A DNA stretch of 64,000 nucleotides, taken from NCBI GenBank assembly GCA_959607825.1, contig CAUHNW010000011.1:1-64000 (forward strand). The letters run 5' to 3'. Below are positions 1 to 6,417 of the stretch, piece after piece. Source of the DNA: HGM13006 sp900757695 (GTDB taxonomy: Bacteria; Bacillota; Clostridia; Oscillospirales; Oscillospiraceae). Within the stretch, counting starts at the first letter, position 1. Every line of letters begins with the position of its first letter. The notes under the pieces are model-generated. The model was given only the letters and a program-made list of their open reading frames with translations. It had not been told where the DNA came from and ran no database searches. A program made the translations under genes and the position numbers.

Positions 1-72
1 CGCAGGCGGCACAAACCCGCAGCCCAACGAAGTGGGTGTGGGTTTGAAGCGAAGATAAGCCCGTCCGGTGTA

Positions 73-98
73 TGGAAAAAGCCCTAAGGCTTTTTCCA
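73..98 (-). terminator. intrinsic terminator of ssrA
   Basis: A near-perfect inverted repeat (TGGAAAAAGCC, four-base loop, GGCTTTTTCCA) lies about 24 bases beyond the 3' CCA of the tmRNA on the minus strand. The stem carries the T-run in its descending arm. A second overlapping pairing (GCCCTAAGG with CCTTAGGGC) exists just upstream. Nothing codable was seen in bases 1-72. Confidence 0.55.
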
Positions 99-121
99 TC
101 ACCTTAGGGCTTAATCTGAGC

Positions 122-472
122 TGGTGGAGCTGAGGGGAATTGAACCCCTGTCCGAAAGCAACTTGACAGGACTTTCTCCGGGCGCAGACGATTATTTACA
201 TTCCCTTGCCGGAGCGTGAACCGTCACACTCTCCGGTTTGGTAGCTTCATTATGCATGGTATGCGCAAAGCTTTGCATACGCACGGTCACCACTCAAATC
301 ACACCCGAGACCCGGCTCGTGGTCCTTCCGGAACGGATGGGCTGCTAATTAAGCAGCAGCCAGAACGAAATTATCGTTGTCAGTTAATTGAAAGTTTGCC
401 CTTTTTATAGAGGTAAGGCGCCTCTGCCCGCTTATCAAGCCTCACTACCCCCGTCGAACCCGTTACAGCCCC
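122..472 (-). ncRNA. ssrA: transfer-messenger RNA (tmRNA)
   Basis: The minus strand starts GGGGCTGTAACGGGTTCGAC and ends with the tRNA-like T arm GGTTCAATTCC and GCTCCACCA, so both halves of the alanyl acceptor arm are present and CCA is encoded. The resume frame runs from 399 to 349 and encodes the tag ANFQLTDNDNFVLAAA followed by TAA. tmRNA with SmpB frees ribosomes stalled on broken mRNA and marks the product for ClpXP-type proteolysis; the C-terminal LAAA matches the usual protease signal. It lies directly downstream of smpB and a cyclophilin on the same strand, which agrees with ribosome rescue. A weak TTGAAA/TGTTGT pair upstream (about 485-513) could be its own promoter. Confidence 0.97.
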
Positions 473-590
473 ATGTGGGGGGGACAACACATTTCATGAA
501 CTGTCATTTCAAAGTGTTGCCCCGGATCTTTCCTAACTGACGTTGGGAACTATCGATAAGAAATTTTATAGTGAAATGGCGAAGATAATA

Positions 591-1130
591 TCAATAACGA
601 CCGAAGGGATCCGGGAGCTTATTGGGCTCGGGATACTCCACACCGAAGGTGTCCACGGTAATGGACTTGATTTTCTGCTCGGTCTGGGGACGGTCATTAT
701 AGTCTGTCTTTACGGAGGCAATCTGATCTACCACATCCATGCCCTCTGTGACCTTGCCGAAGGCGGCATACTGGTTGTTGAGGTGCTTGGCGTCGGCGTG
801 CATAATAAAGAACTGGCTACCGGCGGAGTTGGGATGACCGGCACGGGCCATGGACAATACGCCGCGCTTGTGGCTCAAGGTGTTCTTGACACCGTTCATC
901 AGGAACTCACCCTTGATGCAGTAGCCGGGGCCGCCGGTGCCGTCACCGTCAGGATCGCCGCCCTGAATCATGAAGCCGGGGATGACCCGGTGAAAAATCA
1001 GGCCGTCATAGAAGCCCTTGGAGGCCAGAGACACAAAGTTGTTCACCGTTTCCGGTGCAATCTCGGGGTACAGCTCAGCAATGATCTTGCCGCCGCTTTC
1101 CATTTCAATGGTAACAACAGGATTTGCCAT
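591..1130 (-). CDS. cyclophilin-type peptidyl-prolyl cis-trans isomerase
   Basis: A 179-residue single-domain cyclophilin that catalyses cis-trans isomerisation of X-Pro bonds. The active-site signature is clear: FHRVIPGFMIQGGDPDGDGT at about residues 46-65 (catalytic Arg in FHR) and the SAGSQFFI strand near residue 104. There is no signal peptide or lipobox, so it should be cytoplasmic. Its ATG overlaps the SmpB stop codon by one base (TGATG), implying translational coupling with smpB. About 118 bases separate it from ssrA. It has the length of small bacterial cyclophilins such as PpiB; I do not assign a symbol because several paralogues usually exist. Confidence 0.95.
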   Translation of the reverse strand: MANPVVTIEMESGGKIIAELYPEIAPETVNNFVSLASKGFYDGLIFHRVIPGFMIQGGDPDGDGTGGPGYCIKGEFLMNGVKNTLSHKRGVLSMARAGHPNSAGSQFFIMHADAKHLNNQYAAFGKVTEGMDVVDQIASVKTDYNDRPQTEQKIKSITVDTFGVEYPEPNKLPDPFGRY

Positions 1131-1600
1131 CAGTATTGATTCCTTTCTTTCATGGCGCGATCCATCTGACGCTTGGCGTCCTTCTCCGCAGCCACGGCAC
1201 GTTTATCGTGCAGTTTTTTACCTTTGGCCAAGGCGATTTCCACCTTGACCCGGGAGTTTTTGAAGTAGACGGAAAGGGGAACCAGCGCATAGCCCGCCTG
1301 CTGCACCTTGGCAGAGAGCATATTGATCTCCTTCTTGTGCATCAAAAGGCGCTTTGGACGCAACGGATCCCGGTTGGAAAAGCTGCCCTGCTCATAGGGG
1401 GAGATGTGCATCTGCTTGAGATACAGCTCACCGTCCTGAATGGAGCACCAGGCCTCTTTGAGACTCAGCTTTCCGGCGCGGATGGACTTGACCTCAGTGC
1501 CAAACAGCTCAATACCGGCCTCAAACTTTTCCACAATATAATATTCGTGATAGGCCTTTGGATTCTTGGCCACCAGCTTGATGCCGCTTTTCTGTGCCAC
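1130..1600 (-). CDS. smpB: SsrA-binding protein SmpB
   Basis: SmpB binds the tRNA-like domain of tmRNA and delivers it to stalled ribosomes. The 156-residue protein has the typical family order: N-terminal NPKAYHEYYI, then FEAGIELFGTEVKSIRAGK, then LLMHKKEI and a basic C-terminal tail rich in Lys/Arg that would fold in the mRNA channel. I chose a GTG start at 1600 because AAGGAGGG lies eight bases upstream; a longer reading from 1678 would add 26 residues unlike SmpB and would cross the promoter. The gene is followed by a cyclophilin (one-base overlap) and ssrA, so both components of trans-translation are adjacent. Confidence 0.97.
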   Translation of the reverse strand: MAQKSGIKLVAKNPKAYHEYYIVEKFEAGIELFGTEVKSIRAGKLSLKEAWCSIQDGELYLKQMHISPYEQGSFSNRDPLRPKRLLMHKKEINMLSAKVQQAGYALVPLSVYFKNSRVKVEIALAKGKKLHDKRAVAAEKDAKRQMDRAMKERNQY

Positions 1601-1625
1601 AGGTTGTCCCTCCTTTGCACAGTGG

Positions 1626-1654
1626 ATTATAGCACAGATTTCCCCAATGTGCAA
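1626..1654 (-). promoter_or_regulatory. sigma-A type promoter of smpB
   Basis: On the minus strand TTGCAC, a 17-base spacer and a perfect TATAAT end 26 bases before the SmpB GTG. The short leader leaves room only for the ribosome binding site. Confidence 0.75.
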
Positions 1655-1737
1655 GCGGGAGAAGGGGAGGAAAAACACAGGGCATCAGGAGAAAGCTGAC
1701 GGCTAAGCGCACATATTGACGGAATACGAGAATTTCG

Positions 1738-1765
1738 TTGACTTTCTGAAAAATACTGATATAAT
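1738..1765 (+). promoter_or_regulatory. sigma-A type promoter of the surface-fibre locus
   Basis: TTGACT, 16-base spacer, perfect TATAAT. The predicted start near 1772 places the cyclic-di-GMP aptamer about 50 bases into the transcript. It diverges from the smpB promoter. Confidence 0.8.
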
Positions 1766-1821
1766 GGTTTTGTAAAAATAAAGCATTTCCGTATTCTGTT
1801 TTTGCGCGGAGTGCTGTCGGT

Positions 1822-1915
1822 GTGTATAAAAATGGTAAACCCGCCGAAAGACGGGGGCACAAAGCCAAATGGGTCTAAGGTCTGCATGGTCGGACTATGA
1901 CAGCCGGTTGTAATC
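1822..1915 (+). ncRNA. type I cyclic-di-GMP riboswitch aptamer (GEMM-I)
   Basis: The hallmark order of the GEMM-I aptamer is present: GGTAAACC at 1834, a stem CCCG/CGGG capped by a GAAA tetraloop (1840-1855), CACAAAGCC at 1858, GGGTCTAAGG at 1871, and TATGACAGCCGG ending at 1907. This order closely resembles clostridial examples as I remember them. A short outer helix can form between TATAA (1825-1829) and TTGTA (1908-1912). One C-A mismatch sits below the tetraloop closing pair. The aptamer lies between a strong promoter and an intrinsic terminator, so control is by transcription termination. I cannot tell from sequence alone whether ligand favours termination or read-through, nor strictly exclude the related cGAMP-sensing subclass. 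Confidence 0.9.
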
Positions 1916-1977
1916 AGTGATGGATCAATACTGATTTCACGACAGGACTGCCGCATATACTGGGCAGCCGGTCATTT

Positions 1978-2017
1978 GCCGTTTGTGTAAGCCAGCTCTT
2001 ACACAAACGGCTTTTTT
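1978..2017 (+). terminator. riboswitch expression-platform terminator
   Basis: A perfect 14-bp stem (GCCGTTTGTGTAAG / CTTACACAAACGGC), six-base loop and T6 tract sit between the aptamer and the first gene of the fibre locus. Two smaller hairpins (about 1913-1936 and 1949-1968) lie between aptamer and terminator and could take part in switching. Confidence 0.9.
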
Positions 2018-2043
2018 GCTTTTTAGGACTGGAGAGGGTCGAA

Positions 2044-2688
2044 ATGCAGCAAACAAAAGAAAAACCATCCGTTGCCAGCCGTGTCTGGACAGTGATCGGA
2101 ATTATATTGTGCGTCATCCTGATCCCCATTTTGGTGATCAACTGTACGCTTCTAATCAAGGGCTATACCGGGGACGGCAAGGTTCCCACCGTAGGCGGGA
2201 TCTTCCCCATGATCGTCCTGACGGACTCCATGAGCGGTACCTTTGAATCCGGTGATTTGATCATCTGCCATACCGCCCAGCCGGAGGAGATTCAGGCCGG
2301 GGATGTGATCTGCTTCTACGATCCCATGGGCAACGGCACTACTACCGTCACCCACCGTGTCACCGAGGTCACCACCGATGATTCCGGCGCTGTGGCCTTC
2401 CGTACCAAGGGCGATGCCAACAATACCGAGGACATGGCGCTGGTTCATGGCTCGGAGCTGATCGGCGTCTACAAGACGCATCTTTCCGGCCTTGGCAGTG
2501 TTGCCCTGTTTATGCAGACCACACCGGGCCTGATCGTCTGTGTGATCCTGCCCATTCTCCTGCTGCTGGCCTATGATATGATCCGCAGGAGACTGTATGA
2601 AACATCCAAGCAGAAGGACACCGCCGCTCTGATGGCAGAGTTGGAGGCCCTTCGGGCGGAGAAGGAAAAGCAGGATTCCGCCCGGTAA
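2044..2688 (+). CDS. SipW-type signal peptidase I (first copy)
   Basis: A 214-residue membrane-bound serine peptidase that removes signal peptides, of the ER/archaeal-like (S26B, SipW) kind. One membrane segment lies at about residues 15-38 and another at 160-180, followed by a charged coiled tail. The catalytic Ser is in LTDSMSGTFESGDLI (about residues 59-73); the second catalytic position is His in VTHRV, where ordinary bacterial enzymes use Lys; KGDANNTED is the third conserved box. SipW-type enzymes in Bacillus process the TasA fibre protein. Here the enzyme is the first gene after a cyclic-di-GMP riboswitch and is followed by likely substrates. GGAGAGG lies seven bases before the ATG. 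Confidence 0.93.
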   Translation: MQQTKEKPSVASRVWTVIGIILCVILIPILVINCTLLIKGYTGDGKVPTVGGIFPMIVLTDSMSGTFESGDLIICHTAQPEEIQAGDVICFYDPMGNGTTTVTHRVTEVTTDDSGAVAFRTKGDANNTEDMALVHGSELIGVYKTHLSGLGSVALFMQTTPGLIVCVILPILLLLAYDMIRRRLYETSKQKDTAALMAELEALRAEKEKQDSAR

Positions 2689-2695
2689 ATATTTT

Positions 2696-2740
2696 CAATG
2701 GGGGTACCCCCATTGTTCTGCGGTGCGCCGCAGAACAATG
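2696..2740 (+). repeat. two mutually exclusive hairpins
   Basis: A 20-base perfect palindrome (CAATGGGGGTACCCCCATTG, 2696-2715) overlaps a second inverted repeat (CATTGTTCTGCGG / CCGCAGAACAATG, 2711-2740) through a shared CATTG. Only one can form at a time. It lies in the 247-base gap between the first signal peptidase and the first fibre protein. There is no T-run, so it may be an RNA processing or stability element rather than a terminator; that role is inferred. Confidence 0.6.
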
Positions 2741-2935
2741 CATCCTGACGACGAATTTACTATGGTATTTGATTCCGGTGGGCCACGCCGGAGTTGGGTA
2801 TATAAAAGAGGATTACTCTCAGCAGGGGATGGTCTTGGCCGTTCCTGAATAAGAGGAATGGCGGCGCCGGTTTCCGGACGGAGCGGCGAAGAGCATTTCT
2901 TCCAGGAGAGGATCCCAGAGAGAGGAGTTTTTTCC

Positions 2936-3610
2936 ATGAAGAAAAATAAGATCATGCGTCTGGCCTCTGCACTGCTGGTTCTGACCCTGATGACCACCTG
3001 CGCCATCAGCAGCACCTTTGCAAAGTATACCACCTCGCAGTCCGGTACAGACAGCGCTCGGGTCGCTAAGTGGGGATTCACCGATACCGCAAATTCCCAG
3101 ATTACCCTGAATGACCTCTTTAAGACCACTTATGACAAGAATGTTGAAGGCAAGGCTGACGTTATTGCCCCCGGCACTACCAACAGCGCAACTTTCGCAT
3201 TTGCGTACAACACCACCAACAACGGTGCTGAAGCTCCTGAGGTTGCTTATACCTTCACCGTGAGCACGGATGGCAGCAACTGCGCTGAAGCTATCAAGAA
3301 CAACCCCAACATTCAGTGGAAGCTGGATAACGGTGCATGGGGCACTTGGGATGATATGATTGCCGCCATCAAGGCTTTGTCCGGTACCGAATCCGGCACC
3401 AAGACCTACAAACCCGGTGAACTGCCTGCTGCATTTAAGGATAACACTACTACCCATACTGTTTCTTGGCAGTGGGAGTTTGAAGAAGCTGCGGGTGCAA
3501 CTTCTCCTACACCAGCAGAGCAGGATAAGACCGACACGGGGATGGGCAACGCTGCTGACTTGGCTAAGGTTGAACTGCACATTGCTGTCACCGCAACCCA
3601 GGTCGACTAA
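2936..3610 (+). CDS. TasA/CalY-like fibre protein with SipW-dependent signal peptide
   Basis: A 224-residue secreted protein. Residues 1-30 form a signal peptide ending SSTFA, with KYTTSQSGTDSARVAKWG immediately after; this KY-T-S-G-ARVAKWG pattern is the signature of the SipW-cognate class seen in TasA and camelysin relatives. The mature part is rich in Thr, Asn and Ala, contains VIAPGTTNSATF near residue 76 and has no wall-anchor motif, consistent with a self-assembling extracellular subunit. I start at 2936 because AGAGGAG lies about eight bases upstream; a longer frame opens at 2858 without a good site. Hairpins flank the gene on both sides, which may raise its expression relative to neighbours. 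Amyloid or fibre formation is inferred from family. Confidence 0.85.
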   Translation: MKKNKIMRLASALLVLTLMTTCAISSTFAKYTTSQSGTDSARVAKWGFTDTANSQITLNDLFKTTYDKNVEGKADVIAPGTTNSATFAFAYNTTNNGAEAPEVAYTFTVSTDGSNCAEAIKNNPNIQWKLDNGAWGTWDDMIAAIKALSGTESGTKTYKPGELPAAFKDNTTTHTVSWQWEFEEAAGATSPTPAEQDKTDTGMGNAADLAKVELHIAVTATQVD

Positions 3611-3634
3611 TCCACTATTTCCACCACATCTCCC

Positions 3635-3704
3635 GCCCTGCCTTTGTGGCAGGGCAGGGCGGGGACTTTTCAGAGCACCGAGATTTTTTCGGTGTTCTGA
3701 AAAG
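3635..3704 (+). repeat. tandem intergenic hairpins
   Basis: Two stem-loops follow the fibre gene: GCCCTGCC / GGCAGGGC at 3635-3655 and a 16-bp stem beginning CTTTTCAGA and ending TCTGAAAAG at 3666-3704 with a T-rich loop. Neither is followed by a clean T-run, so partial termination or 3'-end protection of the fibre mRNA is likelier than full termination. Confidence 0.55.
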
Positions 3705-3734
3705 TCTGTTATCTGACAGAAAGGAGTGACCACA

Positions 3735-4499
3735 TTGGAACACAGAACAAAAGCCCACAGCGGCGTGCTGGCAACGGTCATTGCGGTGCTGGCCATTGCG
3801 GTGCTGATTACGTTCCCCTATGCGTTTAATTTAACATGGTCGCTCCCCGGTGCGGAATCCGACCGGACGCTGACCTACAGCACCGGCAAGCTCACATGGG
3901 ATTCCGCCGCTGATATTGATGCAAACGGCGTGATCCGGCTTTCCATGTTCCGCTCGGACTACGACGGTGTTTCCGCCGGAAACGGCGACAACGTCATTGC
4001 CCCCGGCACGGAAAAGACCACCCGGGTTCGCCTTTTGAATGCGGCAGGGAACAGCGTCCACTATTCAGCGGTGCTGTACCGGCTGGACGGGACGGACGTG
4101 CCCATTCAGGCCGGGCTGTCCGGTTCTGACCCGGCAGTTGCCGACTATGCACTGCCTGCTGGGGTCACGAAGGATCAGGTGGTCGGTGCGGTAGGCGGCG
4201 CACTCAGCGGCGCTACCGTGAAAACCGTGGATGTGGACTGGAATTGGGACTATTCCATTGACGCTCCCGCCGATGACCACGACACCCGGCTGGGGAACCA
4301 TACATCCGCAGATGCAGTGCAGTATGGCCTGTATGTTGTGGTGGAGGACGGCGGGAAGAATGGCGGCTTTGTACTGCCCCAGACCGGCGACAACTCCCAC
4401 CTGATGCTTTGGTTTATTGTATTGGTGGTGTCCCTGTGCCTGATGATTTCCTTGGCAGTCTGGAACAGAAGGAATGCCCGGAGAGATCATGAACACTAA
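3735..4499 (+). CDS. LPQTG wall-anchored TasA-like surface protein
   Basis: A 254-residue protein with an N-terminal membrane or signal segment (about residues 10-30), a beta-rich ectodomain containing VIAPGTEKTTRVRL, and a textbook sortase signal at the end: LPQTG, a hydrophobic stretch of about 20 residues and a basic tail. It should be linked to peptidoglycan by a class A/B-type sortase encoded outside this window. The IAPGT element is shared with the preceding fibre protein, so it may be the anchor or base subunit. I chose the TTG at 3735, eight bases after AAGGAG; the upstream GTG at 3726 overlaps that site. Its stop overlaps the next gene. Confidence 0.8.
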   Translation: MEHRTKAHSGVLATVIAVLAIAVLITFPYAFNLTWSLPGAESDRTLTYSTGKLTWDSAADIDANGVIRLSMFRSDYDGVSAGNGDNVIAPGTEKTTRVRLLNAAGNSVHYSAVLYRLDGTDVPIQAGLSGSDPAVADYALPAGVTKDQVVGAVGGALSGATVKTVDVDWNWDYSIDAPADDHDTRLGNHTSADAVQYGLYVVVEDGGKNGGFVLPQTGDNSHLMLWFIVLVVSLCLMISLAVWNRRNARRDHEH

Positions 4500-5070
4500 G
4501 AAAAAATCCATTGTTCGGCATATTTTGCTGATTATCTTGGGCTTGGTGCTGGGGCTGAACCTGTATCTGGCCAATGCCCGGGGCGTGGTGGGCAATCAGA
4601 TGCCCATGCCCTTCGGCACCGGTGCGGCGGTGGTAATGTCCGGCAGTATGGAGCCAACCCTTTCCAAGGGAGATTTGATCTTCGTACGGAAGGCGGAAAC
4701 CTTCCACACCGGGGACATCGTAGTTTATCAGTCCGATTCCATGCTGGTGGTGCACCGGATTGTCTCCCTGTATGGCAGCACCGTGGTGACCCAAGGGGAC
4801 GCCAATAACACCGCCGATGAACCCATCGACCTGTCGCAGGTCAAGGGTGTCGTACGGTTCCACATCCCCTTTGTGGGAACGATTTTGGAGCTGGTGAAAA
4901 CGCCCGCTGGAACATTGCTGATCCTGCTTCTGGCCCTTGCGCTGGTGGAGCTGAGCTTCCGCCGGCAGAAGGAGCAGGACGATCAGGATATGGAGCAGGT
5001 CAAGGCAGAGATCCGCCGGTTAAAGGATGAGCTTCATGAGGATCGTGAAAATAGCGAGGATAACGAGTAA
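4489..5070 (+). CDS. SipW-type signal peptidase I (second copy)
   Basis: A 193-residue type I signal peptidase of the same His-containing kind as the copy at 2044. One membrane segment is at about residues 10-30, catalytic Ser in VMSGSMEPTLSKGDLI, catalytic His in VVHRI, the QGDANNTAD box, then a second hydrophobic segment and a highly charged C-terminal coil of about 40 residues. The start at 4489 has CGGAG five bases upstream and overlaps the LPQTG gene by 11 bases, implying coupled translation. Two diverged copies in one operon suggest that each serves different substrates; this is inference. Confidence 0.92.
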   Translation: MNTKKKSIVRHILLIILGLVLGLNLYLANARGVVGNQMPMPFGTGAAVVMSGSMEPTLSKGDLIFVRKAETFHTGDIVVYQSDSMLVVHRIVSLYGSTVVTQGDANNTADEPIDLSQVKGVVRFHIPFVGTILELVKTPAGTLLILLLALALVELSFRRQKEQDDQDMEQVKAEIRRLKDELHEDRENSEDNE

Positions 5071-5082
5071 GGAGGAAGCACT

Positions 5083-5625
5083 ATGCGCCGCAGTGAGAAA
5101 ATCAATATTTGGATATTCCGCATAGCGGCGGTGCTGCTGTGCCTGACGGTGCTGTCCGTGTGGGGCACCAGCGGACTTTATGCACGGTATTCCACGTCTA
5201 CCTCCGGCTCCGATGGGGCGAGGGTGGCGCTGTGGGGGAGCAGCGAGAGCATTCAGCTGGATTCCCAACAGCTGCCCAAGCAGCCCGGACAGTCCTGCAC
5301 CTATAAGCTTACTGTTTCCAATCAGCGCTCGACTGGCGAAATCAGCGAGGTGACCCAGAAATATCATATTGAGGTAGTCACTGCCGGGAATCTTCCGCTT
5401 GACTTTACCCTGCAAATGGACGGAAATGAAATCGGAAAATTTACCGAGACGGCGAATCATAAAGTGTGGACGGTTTCCGAGGATGACATGGTGTTTCAGG
5501 CTGGTGTTGCAGGAAACAGTAGCTACACCTTGACAGTGACTTGGCCTGCGGATCAGGTCAATGCCGCTCTGGCCAACGTGCCGGATTATATTCAGGTCAA
5601 TGTTTGCTCGGAGCAGGTAGACTAA
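5083..5625 (+). CDS. second fibre-like protein with SipW-dependent signal peptide
   Basis: A 180-residue secreted protein. The signal peptide spans about residues 1-34 (basic start, hydrophobic core, TSGLYA) and is followed by RYSTSTSGSDGARVALWG, the SipW-cognate signature. The mature part is about 145 residues, beta-rich, without repeats or anchor. AAGGAGG lies seven bases upstream of the ATG. It is smaller and more diverged than the protein at 2936; a minor or adaptor subunit is possible. It starts 12 bases after the second signal peptidase. Confidence 0.82.
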   Translation: MRRSEKINIWIFRIAAVLLCLTVLSVWGTSGLYARYSTSTSGSDGARVALWGSSESIQLDSQQLPKQPGQSCTYKLTVSNQRSTGEISEVTQKYHIEVVTAGNLPLDFTLQMDGNEIGKFTETANHKVWTVSEDDMVFQAGVAGNSSYTLTVTWPADQVNAALANVPDYIQVNVCSEQVD

Positions 5626-5637
5626 GGGGGCATTTGT

Positions 5638-6402
5638 ATGACAAACAAAAAGAATAAAATGCCCGGGAAAAGATGGACTGGGCTGGCAGTGTGGCTGGTG
5701 GCTGCTGTGGCGCTGGTGTCGGCGGTTGCAGGGGTTTCGGCCAAGTATGCCCACACGGAGACGAAGGTAGATGACACACTTTCGTCTGATTTTTATTTTA
5801 CCAGCACCCTGCTCAGCGAAGCCGGAACGCAGTATACCCTGATGCCTGAGACCAATTCCTTGGAGATTCCTCTTTGCAACTACGCCGACAGCCTGCGGAT
5901 TTCCAATGCGGATATCACATATTCTTATACGGTGACAAAGGACGGCGGTTCAGAAACAACAGGAAACGGAACGATTGTGGCAGGGGCAGCGAATACGCAA
6001 ACCATTTCGCTGACCGACCTGACCAAAGGCACCTATACCGTAACGGCTGTGGCCAACAGCCCCTATCAGGCGACCCTCAAAGGGACATTTACGGTCCCCA
6101 CAGAGTCCACAGGGGTTCATTACAGCGTCACGGATACTTCCGGAAGTCCCTATGTGCTCCTGACGGTGTGGACGGAGAACTATAGTGGGAAGGTAACGCT
6201 CACATGGCCTGCCGGTCTGATACCGGACAGCACCAATCCCGCGCTTTCCGGTGCGTCTACTTATTCCGTCAGCGGATATACAGCCGGATCAATTGTTGTA
6301 TCCGGTGCGCCCTATGGTTCCAATGTCTATCGGTTCTTTAAGCAGAATACATCGGCCGTATTTACCATGGCGAATTTTACTGCCACAGCAGCGAATGGCT
6401 GA
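5638..6402 (+). CDS. third secreted fibre-locus protein, SipW-type signal peptide
   Basis: A 254-residue protein with a signal peptide to about residue 36 ending GVSA, followed by KYAHTETKVDDTLSSDFYFTSTLL. The KY start and the SSDFYFTSTLL segment resemble a subgroup of clostridial SipW-dependent proteins. The mature chain is rich in Thr and Ser and looks like one or two beta-sandwich (Ig-like) units with no wall anchor. AGGGGG lies upstream of the ATG, 12 bases after the previous gene, so it belongs to the same operon. Its job in fibre assembly is unknown. Confidence 0.75.
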   Translation: MTNKKNKMPGKRWTGLAVWLVAAVALVSAVAGVSAKYAHTETKVDDTLSSDFYFTSTLLSEAGTQYTLMPETNSLEIPLCNYADSLRISNADITYSYTVTKDGGSETTGNGTIVAGAANTQTISLTDLTKGTYTVTAVANSPYQATLKGTFTVPTESTGVHYSVTDTSGSPYVLLTVWTENYSGKVTLTWPAGLIPDSTNPALSGASTYSVSGYTAGSIVVSGAPYGSNVYRFFKQNTSAVFTMANFTATAANG

Positions 6403-6417
6403 TTGGAGGGGAGAAGA

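Noticed and set aside
216..410. 64-residue ORF inside the tmRNA
   Set aside because: It lies entirely within ssrA on the opposite strand.
543..1139. 198-residue plus-strand ORF over the cyclophilin gene
   Set aside because: It is the antisense shadow of a clear cyclophilin gene; no ribosome site and no family resemblance.
1822..1915. Possible cGAMP-sensing (GEMM-Ib) rather than cyclic-di-GMP aptamer
   Set aside because: The overall sequence resembles clostridial cyclic-di-GMP examples and the GGTAAA block keeps G at the position I believe contacts the ligand; kept as a caveat, not a separate call.
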